38,811 nt of DNA from an uncultured Prevotellaceae bacterium (lineage in GTDB: Bacteria > Bacteroidota > Bacteroidia > Bacteroidales > Bacteroidaceae). The stretch lies in NCBI GenBank assembly GCA_900318685.1, contig ONLL01000033.1:1-38811 (forward strand), written 5' to 3'. Positions 1 through 7,844 of this stretch are shown here, one piece after another. A program made the position numbers and the translations under genes. Under the pieces are notes generated by a model. It worked only from the letters and a program-made list of their open reading frames with translations, ran no database searches and had not been told where the DNA came from. Positions within the stretch are counted from its first letter, which is position 1; the number at the start of each line of letters is the position of its first letter.

Positions 1-2082
1 AGGAGCAATCTGAGCGATAGAGTTCTTGATTACCTTGATCCAACCCTTAGAAATGCCCTTCTTGTCCTTATCGTAGTAGAGAGGAACAATCTCGTTCTCG
101 AGCAGGCTATAGATGGTAGCAGCATCGAGCTGATCCTGATAGCCCTGGTTCTCGTAGGTACGCTTTTCGGTCAATGCCCATCCGGCACCCTCGCGATAGC
201 CCTCGAGCCACCAGCCGTCCTTCACCGAGAGGTTGACGACGCCGTTCATCTCAGCCTTCTCACCGCTCGTTCCGGAAGCCTCGAGCGGACGCGTAGGCGT
301 GTTCATCCAGATGTCGACACCGCTCACCAGACGGCGAGCCAGCAGGAAGTCGTAGTCCTCGAGGAAGATTATCTTGCCGAGGAACTCGGGGCGCTGGCTG
401 ATCTCGTAGATCTTCTTGATGAGTCCCTGGCCGGCACCGTCGGCAGGATGCGCCTTGCCGGCGAAGAGGAACTGCACGGGGCGCTCAGGATTGTTCACGA
501 TCTTCGACAGGCGCTCCAGGTCGGTGAACAGCAGGTGGGCGCGCTTATACGTGGCAAAGCGGCGGCAGAAGCCGATGATCAGCGCGTTGGGATTGATGCG
601 CTCCAGCAACGACAGCACACGCGAGGGATCGCCCTGGTTGCGCAGCCACGTGTCGCGGAACTGCTCCTTGATATAGTCGACGAGCTTCTGCTTCAGCGCC
701 ATACGCGTCGACCAGATCTCCTCGTCGGGCACCTGGTAGATGGCCTCCCAGATCTTCTCGTTCGACTGGTCGAACATGAAGTTCTCTGAGAAATACTTTG
801 CATAGAGCTTGCGCCACTCCGTAGCCGACCAGGTGGGGAAGTGTACGCCATTGGTGACGTAGCCCACATGATTCTCCTCGGGGAAGTATCCGTTCCAGAT
901 GTTGGCAAACATCTTCTGCGACACCCATCCGTGGAGCTTCGATACGCCGTTCACCTCCTGGCAAGTGTTGCAGGCGAAGGTCGACATGCAGAACTTCTCG
1001 TTATGGTCGTCGGGATTGGTGCGTCCCATTCCGATGAACTCGTCCCACGTGATGCCCAGGCGCTGGGGATAGGCACCCATATACTTGCCGAAGAGGCCCT
1101 CGTCGAAGTAGTCGTGGCCGGCAGGCACGGGCGTGTGGACGGTATAGAGTCCGCTGGCGCGAACCAGCTCCATAGCCTGGTTGAACGTCAGGTGCTCCTC
1201 CTCGATATAGTCGCAGAGGCGCTGCAGGTTGCAGAGTGCGGCATGTCCCTCGTTGCAGTGGTAGACGTCCTTCTTGATGCCCAGCTTCTTCAGCGTCAGC
1301 ACGCCTCCGATGCCCAGCAGGATCTCCTGCTTCAGGCGGTTCTCCCAGTCGCCGCCATAGAGCGAGTGGGTGATGGGCTTGTCGAACTCGGAGTTCATCT
1401 CGTTGTCGGTGTCGAGCAGATAGAGCTTGATGCGTCCGACGTTCACGCGCCACACGTATGCGTGTACCATATAGTTCGTATAGGGCACGTCGACCACCAT
1501 CGGCTGTCCGTTCTCGTCGAGCTGGCGCTCAATGGGCAGGTGGGTGAAGTTCTGTGCCTCATATTTAGCAATCTGCTGTCCGTCCATCGACAGGCTCTGT
1601 GTGAAATAGCCGAAGCGATAGAGGAATCCCACGGCACACATGTCGACGTTAGAGTCGCTGGCCTCCTTCAGATAGTCGCCTGCCAGCATGCCAAGGCCGC
1701 CGCTGTAGATCTTCAGGGCCGAGTGCATGCCGTACTCCATCGAGAAATAGGCCACTGAGGGGCGCTTCTTGTCGGGCTCCACGTCCATATAGGCGCGGAA
1801 GAGCTCATAGACGGCCTTGATGCGCTTCATCAGGGCCTTGTCCTTCACGATGGCCTCCTTGCGCGCAAAGCTCAGTCGCTCGAGCAGCAGCACGGGGTTG
1901 TGCTTCACGTCGTGATACACCTGTGGGTCGAGGTCGCGGAAGAGGTCGCGGGCCTCATAGTTCCACACCCACCAGAGGTTGTGGGCAATCTCGTCGAGGC
2001 ACTTCAGCTCCTCAGGAAGGCTCGATTTCACGGTCAGCTCCTTCCACTGAGGAGCGTTCGCATAGTCTGCTTTGATTTTCAT
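1..2082 (-). CDS. glgP: Alpha-glucan (glycogen) phosphorylase, C-terminus beyond window
   Basis: The open frame begins at an ATG at 2082 and runs off the left edge with no stop, so 694 codons of a protein usually near 850 residues are present. It resembles the DUF3417-type GT35 alpha-glucan phosphorylases, which release glucose-1-phosphate from glycogen or maltodextrin in the cytoplasm. The N-terminus ([19 protein letters not shown]) is typical of this subfamily. The motif [14 protein letters not shown] near residues 601-614 holds the expected pyridoxal-phosphate lysine, about residue 609. The next gene upstream is glycogen synthase on the same strand, 97 bases away, so synthesis and breakdown are paired. 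The spacer between them is T-rich and shows no clear promoter. The family is sure; whether glycogen or maltodextrin is the main substrate is not visible. Confidence 0.95.
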   Translation of the reverse strand, partial: MKIKADYANAPQWKELTVKSSLPEELKCLDEIAHNLWWVWNYEARDLFRDLDPQVYHDVKHNPVLLLERLSFARKEAIVKDKALMKRIKAVYELFRAYMDVEPDKKRPSVAYFSMEYGMHSALKIYSGGLGMLAGDYLKEASDSNVDMCAVGFLYRFGYFTQSLSMDGQQIAKYEAQNFTHLPIERQLDENGQPMVVDVPYTNYMVHAYVWRVNVGRIKLYLLDTDNEMNSEFDKPITHSLYGGDWENRLKQEILLGIGGVLTLKKLGIKKDVYHCNEGHAALCNLQRLCDYIEEEHLTFNQAMELVRASGLYTVHTPVPAGHDYFDEGLFGKYMGAYPQRLGITWDEFIGMGRTNPDDHNEKFCMSTFACNTCQEVNGVSKLHGWVSQKMFANIWNGYFPEENHVGYVTNGVHFPTWSATEWRKLYAKYFSENFMFDQSNEKIWEAIYQVPDEEIWSTRMALKQKLVDYIKEQFRDTWLRNQGDPSRVLSLLERINPNALIIGFCRRFATYKRAHLLFTDLERLSKIVNNPERPVQFLFAGKAHPADGAGQGLIKKIYEISQRPEFLGKIIFLEDYDFLLARRLVSGVDIWMNTPTRPLEASGTSGEKAEMNGVVNLSVKDGWWLEGYREGAGWALTEKRTYENQGYQDQLDAATIYSLLENEIVPLYYDKDKKGISKGWIKVIKNSIAQIAP

Positions 2083-2179
2083 ATGTCTGTTACTATTTAC
2101 AATTTTTTTACCATTTTTTCTATTCTACCTATTTCAAGATCTGATCAACGAGGTCCTCACCCCACCCGACTGAAGCCGA

Positions 2180-3838
2180 TCATCGTCCGCCCAGCCGCTG
2201 GTTCCTGCGCCGCAGCGCCACGTCGTATGCCTCGTAGTAGTACTGTATGAACTCGCTCCACAGAGCCTTCTTCGACAATTGCGAAGCCTTCTGGCGGCAT
2301 GCCTCGGCCTGTTTAGCCGTGAAATGCGAGTACTCGGCAACAGTGTCCTTGATAATGTCGGCCACCTCCGAGTAGTTGTAGTCCGTGCGATGAATCACCT
2401 TCACGCCGTCCTGCAACTCACCCGTATGTCCAAACACCTTGTTGGCCCACAATCCAAAACCAGCTAAGTCAGTGGTGATGCAGGGCACCTTGAAGGCAAC
2501 AGCCTCAAGCGGTGTATAACCCCAAGGCTCGTAGTAGGAGGGATAGATGCAGAGATCGTTGCCCAGCACCACATCATAGTACGAGAGGTTGAGGATGCCA
2601 TCATTGCCGTCAAGATAGCAGGGCAGGAACACCACCTTCACCTTGTCGTCACGACGGTTGTGCATGTCATAGAACTTCATCATGTTCAGCACATTGTCGT
2701 GACCCATGTTGTGCAGCCAGTGAGTAATCATGGGCACTTCGAGAGGAGTGTCATAGGGCAGCCCACTACTTAGCCTTTCCCGCAGATCCTTACGGGGTTC
2801 TCCCACCCATCCAGGCACTTCAATAAAAGCAACCACCTGTCGCTGCAAGTCTCGGTCACGCAGCAGACGGTTCATGGCCTCAACAAAGACATCGATACCC
2901 TTATTGCGGAACTCATAACGTCCTGATGTTGAAACGATAATTATGTCATCGCTCAAGTCTTCACCAAGCAATGCTCCAGCCACCTGTAACAGGCGGCGGC
3001 GAGCAAGTTTGCGCTTGCGTCCGTAGGCAGGACCCTTGGGCACGAAACTATCGTCGAAGCCGTTGGGCAACACCATATCGACTGGCTTATCGAGCAGTTC
3101 CAGGCACTCGCGTGCAGTAATATCGCTAACAGTGGTGAAGCAGTCGACGTAGTGAGCCGTCTGCTTCTCGATGGAGTGCTTCGACTGCATGTTCAGCTCG
3201 CCTGCCATCTGGTCGCCGTTGTAAGCGAAAAGATAGTCATAAAGCGGTTTCTGGTTGCCTGCAATCGAACGTCCGATGCTCGTAGCATGGGTAGTGAAGA
3301 TAGTGGCTATCTGCGGAACCTTCTTGTTAAGATAGAGTGCCCCCAGTCCGCACATCCATTCGTTGGCGTGGTAGATGACGTTTTGGGCGTTAATGTAATT
3401 ATACAGGCTTTCAGCCACCAGTCCGGCCGCATAAGAGAACATCGAGGCCTCGTCGTAGTCGCCATAAGAATGGAGGGAGTCCACACCGAAGTTTTCCCAC
3501 AACCAGCCGTAGATCTCATTCTTCTGATCGTAGTAGGGAGTGAAATCGACCAACACGGCCACAGGCTCTCCAGGCACCGTCCAGCGTCCTACCCTCACCT
3601 TCAGTCCCTGTTCGCGGGCTGTCCACTGCCACTCGGCATAAAGGGCAGCTTCCTCGCGAAAATATGGGCACTGCTTCTCCTTCCAGACATCGGGTCCTAT
3701 AAAGATTATTTTATCGGGAAATGCGCTCTGCAGCGTCTTTGCTCGTGAAGAAAGGACGGTATAGATGCCGCCCACCATATTGCACACTTCCCAGCTCGAT
3801 TCAAAGATATAATCCGGAGTTAAAAGCTCGTTACTCAT
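2180..3838 (-). CDS. Glycogen synthase, GT3-like (GYS family)
   Basis: This 552-residue cytoplasmic glycosyltransferase is of the eukaryote-like GYS/GT3 type found in Bacteroidetes, not the ADP-glucose GT5 type. The N-terminal motif FESSWEVCNMVGGIYTVL matches the nucleotide-sugar-binding start of that family, and EPWGYTPLEA near residue 440 is the C-terminal donor-site glutamate motif. It should extend alpha-1,4-glucan chains, probably from UDP-glucose (family knowledge). The gene lies just upstream of glgP and is probably co-transcribed with it. The ATG at 3838 follows a TAACTTTG promoter element by about 24 bases. Length is normal and no damage is seen. Confidence 0.93.
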   Translation of the reverse strand: MSNELLTPDYIFESSWEVCNMVGGIYTVLSSRAKTLQSAFPDKIIFIGPDVWKEKQCPYFREEAALYAEWQWTAREQGLKVRVGRWTVPGEPVAVLVDFTPYYDQKNEIYGWLWENFGVDSLHSYGDYDEASMFSYAAGLVAESLYNYINAQNVIYHANEWMCGLGALYLNKKVPQIATIFTTHATSIGRSIAGNQKPLYDYLFAYNGDQMAGELNMQSKHSIEKQTAHYVDCFTTVSDITARECLELLDKPVDMVLPNGFDDSFVPKGPAYGRKRKLARRRLLQVAGALLGEDLSDDIIIVSTSGRYEFRNKGIDVFVEAMNRLLRDRDLQRQVVAFIEVPGWVGEPRKDLRERLSSGLPYDTPLEVPMITHWLHNMGHDNVLNMMKFYDMHNRRDDKVKVVFLPCYLDGNDGILNLSYYDVVLGNDLCIYPSYYEPWGYTPLEAVAFKVPCITTDLAGFGLWANKVFGHTGELQDGVKVIHRTDYNYSEVADIIKDTVAEYSHFTAKQAEACRQKASQLSKKALWSEFIQYYYEAYDVALRRRNQRLGGR

Positions 3839-3861
3839 TTACTTCTGTTTATAAACGGCTG

Positions 3862-3869
3862 CAAAGTTA
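3862..3869 (-). promoter_or_regulatory. -7 element of the glycogen synthase promoter
   Basis: On the minus strand this reads TAACTTTG, an exact match to the Bacteroidetes TAnnTTTG element, just upstream of the glycogen synthase ATG. The -33 position, 19 bases further upstream, is poor (GGTG), so the promoter may be weak or activator-dependent. Confidence 0.6.
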
Positions 3870-4002
3870 CCTAAAAAAATCGTAAAATCACCATGAATCG
3901 CCCGTTTTTTTCTAAACGCCGTTCATTAATTGATATAAGATTTCCCTTTTTACCCTCAAAAAGGGAGAAAAAGCCAATAATCAAGTTAGAATTGGTTTCG
4001 CT

Positions 4003-4178
4003 CGTCGCGGACGGATGTTCAGTTCATCGCGGACGGATGTTCGCTTCGTCGCGGACGGACGTTCGACTCGTCGCGGACGGATATTCGGTCCGTCGCGGAC
4101 GGGCGTTCAGTTCATCACGGACGGACGTTCGGCTCGTCGCGGACGGCTGTTCGGTCCATCGAGGACGGACGTTCAACC
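4003..4178 (+). repeat. Tandem array A: eight 22-bp units between nspC and glycogen synthase
   Basis: Eight head-to-tail units of exactly 22 bp fill 176 bp of the 366-base gap at 3839-4204. Each unit starts CGTCGCGGACGG or a near variant (CATCGCGG, CATCACGG, CATCGAGG), followed by a more variable tail ending in a TTC-containing segment. The first 11 bases form a mini-hairpin (CGTC, loop GCG, GACG). Read on the minus strand, the sense of nspC, all eight units can pair, five perfectly and three through a G-U wobble. The array starts 26 bases after the nspC stop and ends about 110 bases upstream of the glycogen synthase promoter. There are no unique spacers, so it is not CRISPR. Short frames through it are unlikely to be genes because 22 is not a multiple of three. 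Confidence 0.95.
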
Positions 4179-4204
4179 CATAGTACGCGGCCATAACCTT
4201 TTCG

Positions 4205-5362
4205 TCAATCCATACGGTCACGGTAGTCTGCGTAGGCAAACTCACGTAGAAGCTCGAGGCGGCCGTCGTCACGGAGAATGGCAATGGAGGGATGGGTGAT
4301 ACCGTTGAACATGTTGGTCTTGACGGTGGTATAGTGTATCATATCCTCGAAGATGACTTCCTCACCCACCTGCAGTTCGTGATCAAAGCGCCAAGAAGCC
4401 ATAAAATCACCACTTAGGCAACTATTGCCGCCAAGGCGATAAACGTATCCGTCCTGCACTTTTCCTGCCCCCTCGGTTGACTGCAAAAAGCCGTTCTGCG
4501 GTTCGTCAACATGCTCCGCTCCTCGCACATCAGGGAAATAGGGCATTTCCAGGCAATCAGGCATGTGGCAAGTAAAACTGACGTCGAGAATAGCCGTACG
4601 TATGCCCTTGTTCTCGACAATATCAACGACATGACTTACCAGCGGTCCTGTCTGCCATGCGAAGGCGCTGCCAGGTTCGAGAATGATGTGCAGCCAGGGA
4701 TAGCGCTCATGCAGTCCGCGGAGGATACTGACGAGCAGTTCAACGTCGTAGTCACGCCGTGTCATGAGGTGACCGCCACCCAGGTTGAGCCATTTCAGCT
4801 GTGGGAACCAACGAGAGAAATGTTGTTCGATGTGTACCAGCGTGCGCTGCAGCACGTCGGCACCGCTCTCGCAGTGGCAATGACAGTGGAATCCTTCGAT
4901 GTCAGAGGGCAGTACTTCAGGCAGCTGGTCGGCAGTGACACCAAAGCGAGTTCCAGGTGCACAAGGATTGTAGAGCAGCGTGCCCACCTCACTATATTCA
5001 GGGTTAACACGCAAACCCAGCGAGCATCTTGCAGCACGCTGATGGAAACGGGAGTACTGTGAAAGTGAATTGAACGTCAGGTGGCTCGAGCAGGCGGCAA
5101 TGCGGTCGAACTCGTCCTCGCAATAAGCTGGGGAATAGGTGTGCGAAGGCGCTCCGAACTCCTCGAATGCCAGCAGTGCCTCGCCGAGGGAGCTGGCGGT
5201 AGTGCTGTGGATATACTCGCGGAAGATGGGAAAGGTCTTCCATAGTGCAAAAGCCTTGAAAGCAAGGATAATCTCGACATCAGCCCTGCGCGCCACATCA
5301 GCTATGAGTGACAGGTTTCTCCTAAGCTTCTGCTCTTCAATAAGATATATCGGTTTGCTCAA
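4205..5362 (-). CDS. nspC: Carboxynorspermidine decarboxylase
   Basis: This is a 385-residue fold-type III, pyridoxal-phosphate-dependent decarboxylase of the NspC family, which converts carboxynorspermidine or carboxyspermidine to the polyamine in the alternative polyamine route (family knowledge). The PLP lysine is Lys36 in IILAFKAFALW. Other family marks are GFHCHCHCE near residue 160, LNLGGGH near 195, and GGNSCLSGD followed by FEDMIHYTTVK in the C-terminal third. It is the last gene of the asnA - DUF4494 - yggS-like cluster, 46 bases after the preceding stop. No carboxynorspermidine dehydrogenase gene is present in the window. The 22-bp repeat array follows it. Confidence 0.92.
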   Translation of the reverse strand: MSKPIYLIEEQKLRRNLSLIADVARRADVEIILAFKAFALWKTFPIFREYIHSTTASSLGEALLAFEEFGAPSHTYSPAYCEDEFDRIAACSSHLTFNSLSQYSRFHQRAARCSLGLRVNPEYSEVGTLLYNPCAPGTRFGVTADQLPEVLPSDIEGFHCHCHCESGADVLQRTLVHIEQHFSRWFPQLKWLNLGGGHLMTRRDYDVELLVSILRGLHERYPWLHIILEPGSAFAWQTGPLVSHVVDIVENKGIRTAILDVSFTCHMPDCLEMPYFPDVRGAEHVDEPQNGFLQSTEGAGKVQDGYVYRLGGNSCLSGDFMASWRFDHELQVGEEVIFEDMIHYTTVKTNMFNGITHPSIAILRDDGRLELLREFAYADYRDRMD

Positions 5363-5408
5363 TTATCGATTCAACAATTAATTATTTGGGGATTTCAACT
5401 CAACGGTC

Positions 5409-6083
5409 TCAATAGACACGCGGACCAAAGATGGCAGTGCCTATACGCACCATCGTGGAACGGTGACGGACGGCGATGGGATAGTCGTCGCTCATGCCCC
5501 AGGAACGCTCGCAGAAGGCATCGTCATCAGCAAAGTAACGGGCCTTCACCTCGTCGAAGAAACGGGCTGCCGTCTCAAACTCTGCAGCTATCTGTTCCTC
5601 GTCGTCGACGTTCGACGCCATCATCATCAGTCCACAGATCTGCACATGCTGCATCTGACGCCATTCACCGTCGTCAAGCAGCTGTAGGCAGTCGGCAGTC
5701 GTCAGGCCGTATTTCGTAGCCTCCTCTGCGATGTGCAGCTCGAGCAACACCTTAATCGTGCGCCCCACCTTCGATGCCTGCTTCTCAATCTCGCGCAACA
5801 AGCGCAGCGAGTCGACGGCTTCGATCATCGTGATATAGGGTACGATGTACTTCACCTTGTTCGTCTGCAGATGGCCTATGAAATGCCACTCAATGTCCTT
5901 CGGCAGCGACTCATGCTTCAGGCGTATCTCCTGTTCGTGACTCTCGCCGAAGATACGCTGGCCCTCATCGTATGCCGCCATGATCTCTTCAGCAGGATGA
6001 TACTTGCTGATGGCCACCAGCCGCACGCCCTGAGGAAGGGCATCGCACACCTGGCGAAGATGCTGCTTGACGTCGTACATCAC
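5409..6083 (-). CDS. yggS: YggS/PLPBP-family pyridoxal-phosphate homeostasis protein
   Basis: This 224-residue protein matches the PLP-binding YggS/PROSC family, single-domain TIM-barrel proteins that carry PLP and help balance the cofactor pool without known catalytic activity. The PLP lysine is Lys27 in RLVAISKYHP, and the family signature WHFIGHLQTNKVKY follows near residue 67. The C-terminal GMSDDYPIAVRHRSTMVRIGTAIFG is also typical. Its ATG overlaps the stop of the upstream DUF4494 gene (ATGA), which implies coupled translation. The next gene, nspC, is itself a PLP enzyme. Confidence 0.93.
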   Translation of the reverse strand: MMYDVKQHLRQVCDALPQGVRLVAISKYHPAEEIMAAYDEGQRIFGESHEQEIRLKHESLPKDIEWHFIGHLQTNKVKYIVPYITMIEAVDSLRLLREIEKQASKVGRTIKVLLELHIAEEATKYGLTTADCLQLLDDGEWRQMQHVQICGLMMMASNVDDEEQIAAEFETAARFFDEVKARYFADDDAFCERSWGMSDDYPIAVRHRSTMVRIGTAIFGPRVY

Positions 6084-6565
6084 TCCTCCTCGAACTCAGG
6101 CTTGTCCTCTTTTTCCTTCTTCTTATATTCAAAGACGTCCATCAGCGTGGTCTCCGTGACTCCGGCTATGACATAGTCGATCATCGTGCCTGCCATCACC
6201 TCGTCGAGGTTCTTCACGGCTCCGTTGAGAGTGGCAGCATGCACAAGGTAGTTCACGTTCGACCGTTTCTCCTTCTCAGTCTTCTCATCTATGGTGATGA
6301 ACTGCAGCTTGGCCCTGTACCAACGGTCGGCCAGGCCATCGTCGCTGAAGAAAATCTCATGATAAGAGGCACGCTTGATATCGCTTACCTCAAACTCGCC
6401 ACTGATATACGACGACATCTCCTCAGTGATGCGCTGCTCAGCCTCAGTGAAACTGAGTGCGTCGACGACGTATGTCTCCGTCACTTTCTTCTGAAGACCG
6501 TCGTCCATTGTCTTCTCGTAGCGTATCTTACATTCAAACCAGTTTGCTGTTCTGCTTCGCATCAT
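6080..6565 (-). CDS. DUF4494 protein
   Basis: This 161-residue cytoplasmic protein belongs to DUF4494, a Bacteroidetes-restricted family of unknown function. Typical features are the N-terminal WFECKIRYEKTMDDGLQKKV and VDALSFTEAEQRI. The tail is strongly charged (EYKKKEKEDKPEFEEE). No signal peptide or membrane segment is seen. It lies 46 bases after asnA and overlaps yggS by the ATGA motif, so it belongs to that transcript. No function can be assigned from sequence. Confidence 0.88.
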   Translation of the reverse strand: MMRSRTANWFECKIRYEKTMDDGLQKKVTETYVVDALSFTEAEQRITEEMSSYISGEFEVSDIKRASYHEIFFSDDGLADRWYRAKLQFITIDEKTEKEKRSNVNYLVHAATLNGAVKNLDEVMAGTMIDYVIAGVTETTLMDVFEYKKKEKEDKPEFEEE

Positions 6566-6611
6566 ATTAGTTTACAATTTAACTATTTACATTTTACGAT
6601 TATTCACAATA

Positions 6612-7649
6612 TTAGATAAGCGGCATGCCCAACTCGCGGCACTCCTGGCGCATCTCCTCGGGCCAGATAGAGGCTTGGATCTCGCCGATGTGACCCTTGT
6701 GGAGCAGAACCATACACAGACGGCTCTGGCCGATACCGCCTCCCACGCTCAGTGGGAGCTTGTCCTGCAGCAGCTGCTGATGGAAGAACAGCTGCTCGCG
6801 CTCTTCCTCATGCTCCAGCTTAAGCTGACGCAGCAGCGACTCCTTGTCGACACGTATGCCCATCGATGAGAGTTCAAACGACCGTCCAAGCACAGGATAC
6901 CAAATAAGGATGTCGCCATTTAGACCTGCACGTCCGTCCTCAGCAATGGTCGACCAGTCGTCGTAGTCAGGAGCACGGCCGTCGTGCTTCTCGCCATTCG
7001 AAAGTTTGCCACCGATGCCGATTACGAACACAGCTCCGTAGGCCTCGCAGATAGCATCCTCACGCTCCTTGGGACTCTTGTCAGGATACATGCGCAACAG
7101 CTCCTCGGCATGAATGAAGTGAATCTTCTCAGGCAGGAACGGCTTCAGCTGCGGATATGTTTCACAGGTGAGGTACTCCGTACGGCGAATGGCAGCATAG
7201 ATACGCTCGACGACGCTTTTCAAGAAGCGCAGCGTGCGATCCTCACGACGAATGACGGCTTCCCAGTCCCACTGGTCTACATAGAGGGAGTGCAGGTTGT
7301 CGAGCTCTTCGTCAGCACGGATGGCATTCATATCTGTATACACGCCATAGCCTGGTTCAATCTTATACTCAGCCAACGTCAGACGCTTCCACTTGGCCAG
7401 CGAGTGAACCACCTCGGCACGGGCATCGCCCAAGTCACGAATGGGGAATGACACAGGGCGCTCGACACCGTTCAGGTCGTCGTTGATGCCCAGACCTTTC
7501 AGCACAAACAACGGAGCGGTCACACGACGCAGACGCAACTCAGTGGACAGATTCTGCTGGAAGAACTCCTTGATCAGCTTGATGCCCTGCTCTGTCTGAC
7601 GCATATCGAGCAGCCGCTCATAGCCGATGGGTTTTATCACTTTGCTCAT
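6612..7649 (-). CDS. asnA: Aspartate--ammonia ligase (asparagine synthetase A)
   Basis: A 345-residue AsnA, the class II tRNA-synthetase-like enzyme that makes asparagine from aspartate, ammonia and ATP in the cytoplasm. Family segments include LRLRRVTAPLFV, GINDDLNGVERPVSF, DLHSLYVDQWDWE-like (here DNLHSLYVDQWDWE), the ISxxGD-equivalent LNGDILIWYPVLGRSFELSS and the closing GGGIGQSRLCMVLLHKGHIG. Length is normal for the family. It is the first gene of the four-gene minus-strand cluster and has a near-consensus promoter about 30 bases before its ATG. Confidence 0.96.
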   Translation of the reverse strand: MSKVIKPIGYERLLDMRQTEQGIKLIKEFFQQNLSTELRLRRVTAPLFVLKGLGINDDLNGVERPVSFPIRDLGDARAEVVHSLAKWKRLTLAEYKIEPGYGVYTDMNAIRADEELDNLHSLYVDQWDWEAVIRREDRTLRFLKSVVERIYAAIRRTEYLTCETYPQLKPFLPEKIHFIHAEELLRMYPDKSPKEREDAICEAYGAVFVIGIGGKLSNGEKHDGRAPDYDDWSTIAEDGRAGLNGDILIWYPVLGRSFELSSMGIRVDKESLLRQLKLEHEEEREQLFFHQQLLQDKLPLSVGGGIGQSRLCMVLLHKGHIGEIQASIWPEEMRQECRELGMPLI

Positions 7650-7680
7650 ATCTTCTTACCTTAATTTTCTTAATGCGCTG

Positions 7681-7711
7681 CAAAGGTACGAATAATCTGT
7701 CAATTGGCAAA
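7681..7711 (-). promoter_or_regulatory. Promoter of the asnA cluster
   Basis: On the minus strand TTTG (7711-7708) is followed after exactly 19 bases by TACCTTTG (7688-7681), a perfect Bacteroidetes sigma-ABfr-type promoter. Transcription should start near 7674 and give a short leader before the asnA ATG at 7649. Confidence 0.85.
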
Positions 7712-7800
7712 CTTTTGGGCGAATTATTTTGCAGCAGGGCTGTTTTCGCACAGAAATGAATAAAAAAAGTAAAAACGATGGCCGTTTCATTTTTTTGTAG

Positions 7801-7808
7801 TAACTTTG
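7801..7808 (+). promoter_or_regulatory. -7 element upstream of the PL11-GH3-MFS operon
   Basis: TAACTTTG matches the Bacteroidetes -7 consensus and lies 36 bases before the ATG at 7845. No good -33 TTTG is found at the usual spacing (GATG or ATGG there), which would suit an activator-dependent catabolic promoter. It is divergent from the asnA promoter. Confidence 0.6.
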
Positions 7809-7844
7809 CACACAATTTAAGACGAACGAAAGCAATCCTAGAAC

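Noticed and set aside
841-1758. A 305-codon plus-strand frame within the phosphorylase region
   Set aside because: It is antisense to well-conserved glgP codons and its translation matches nothing recognisable; it arises from codon bias of the real gene.
3893-4299. Short frames on both strands with a 22-residue period
   Set aside because: They are translations of the 22-bp tandem array (66 bp equals 22 codons); there is no start context, and all frames look alike.
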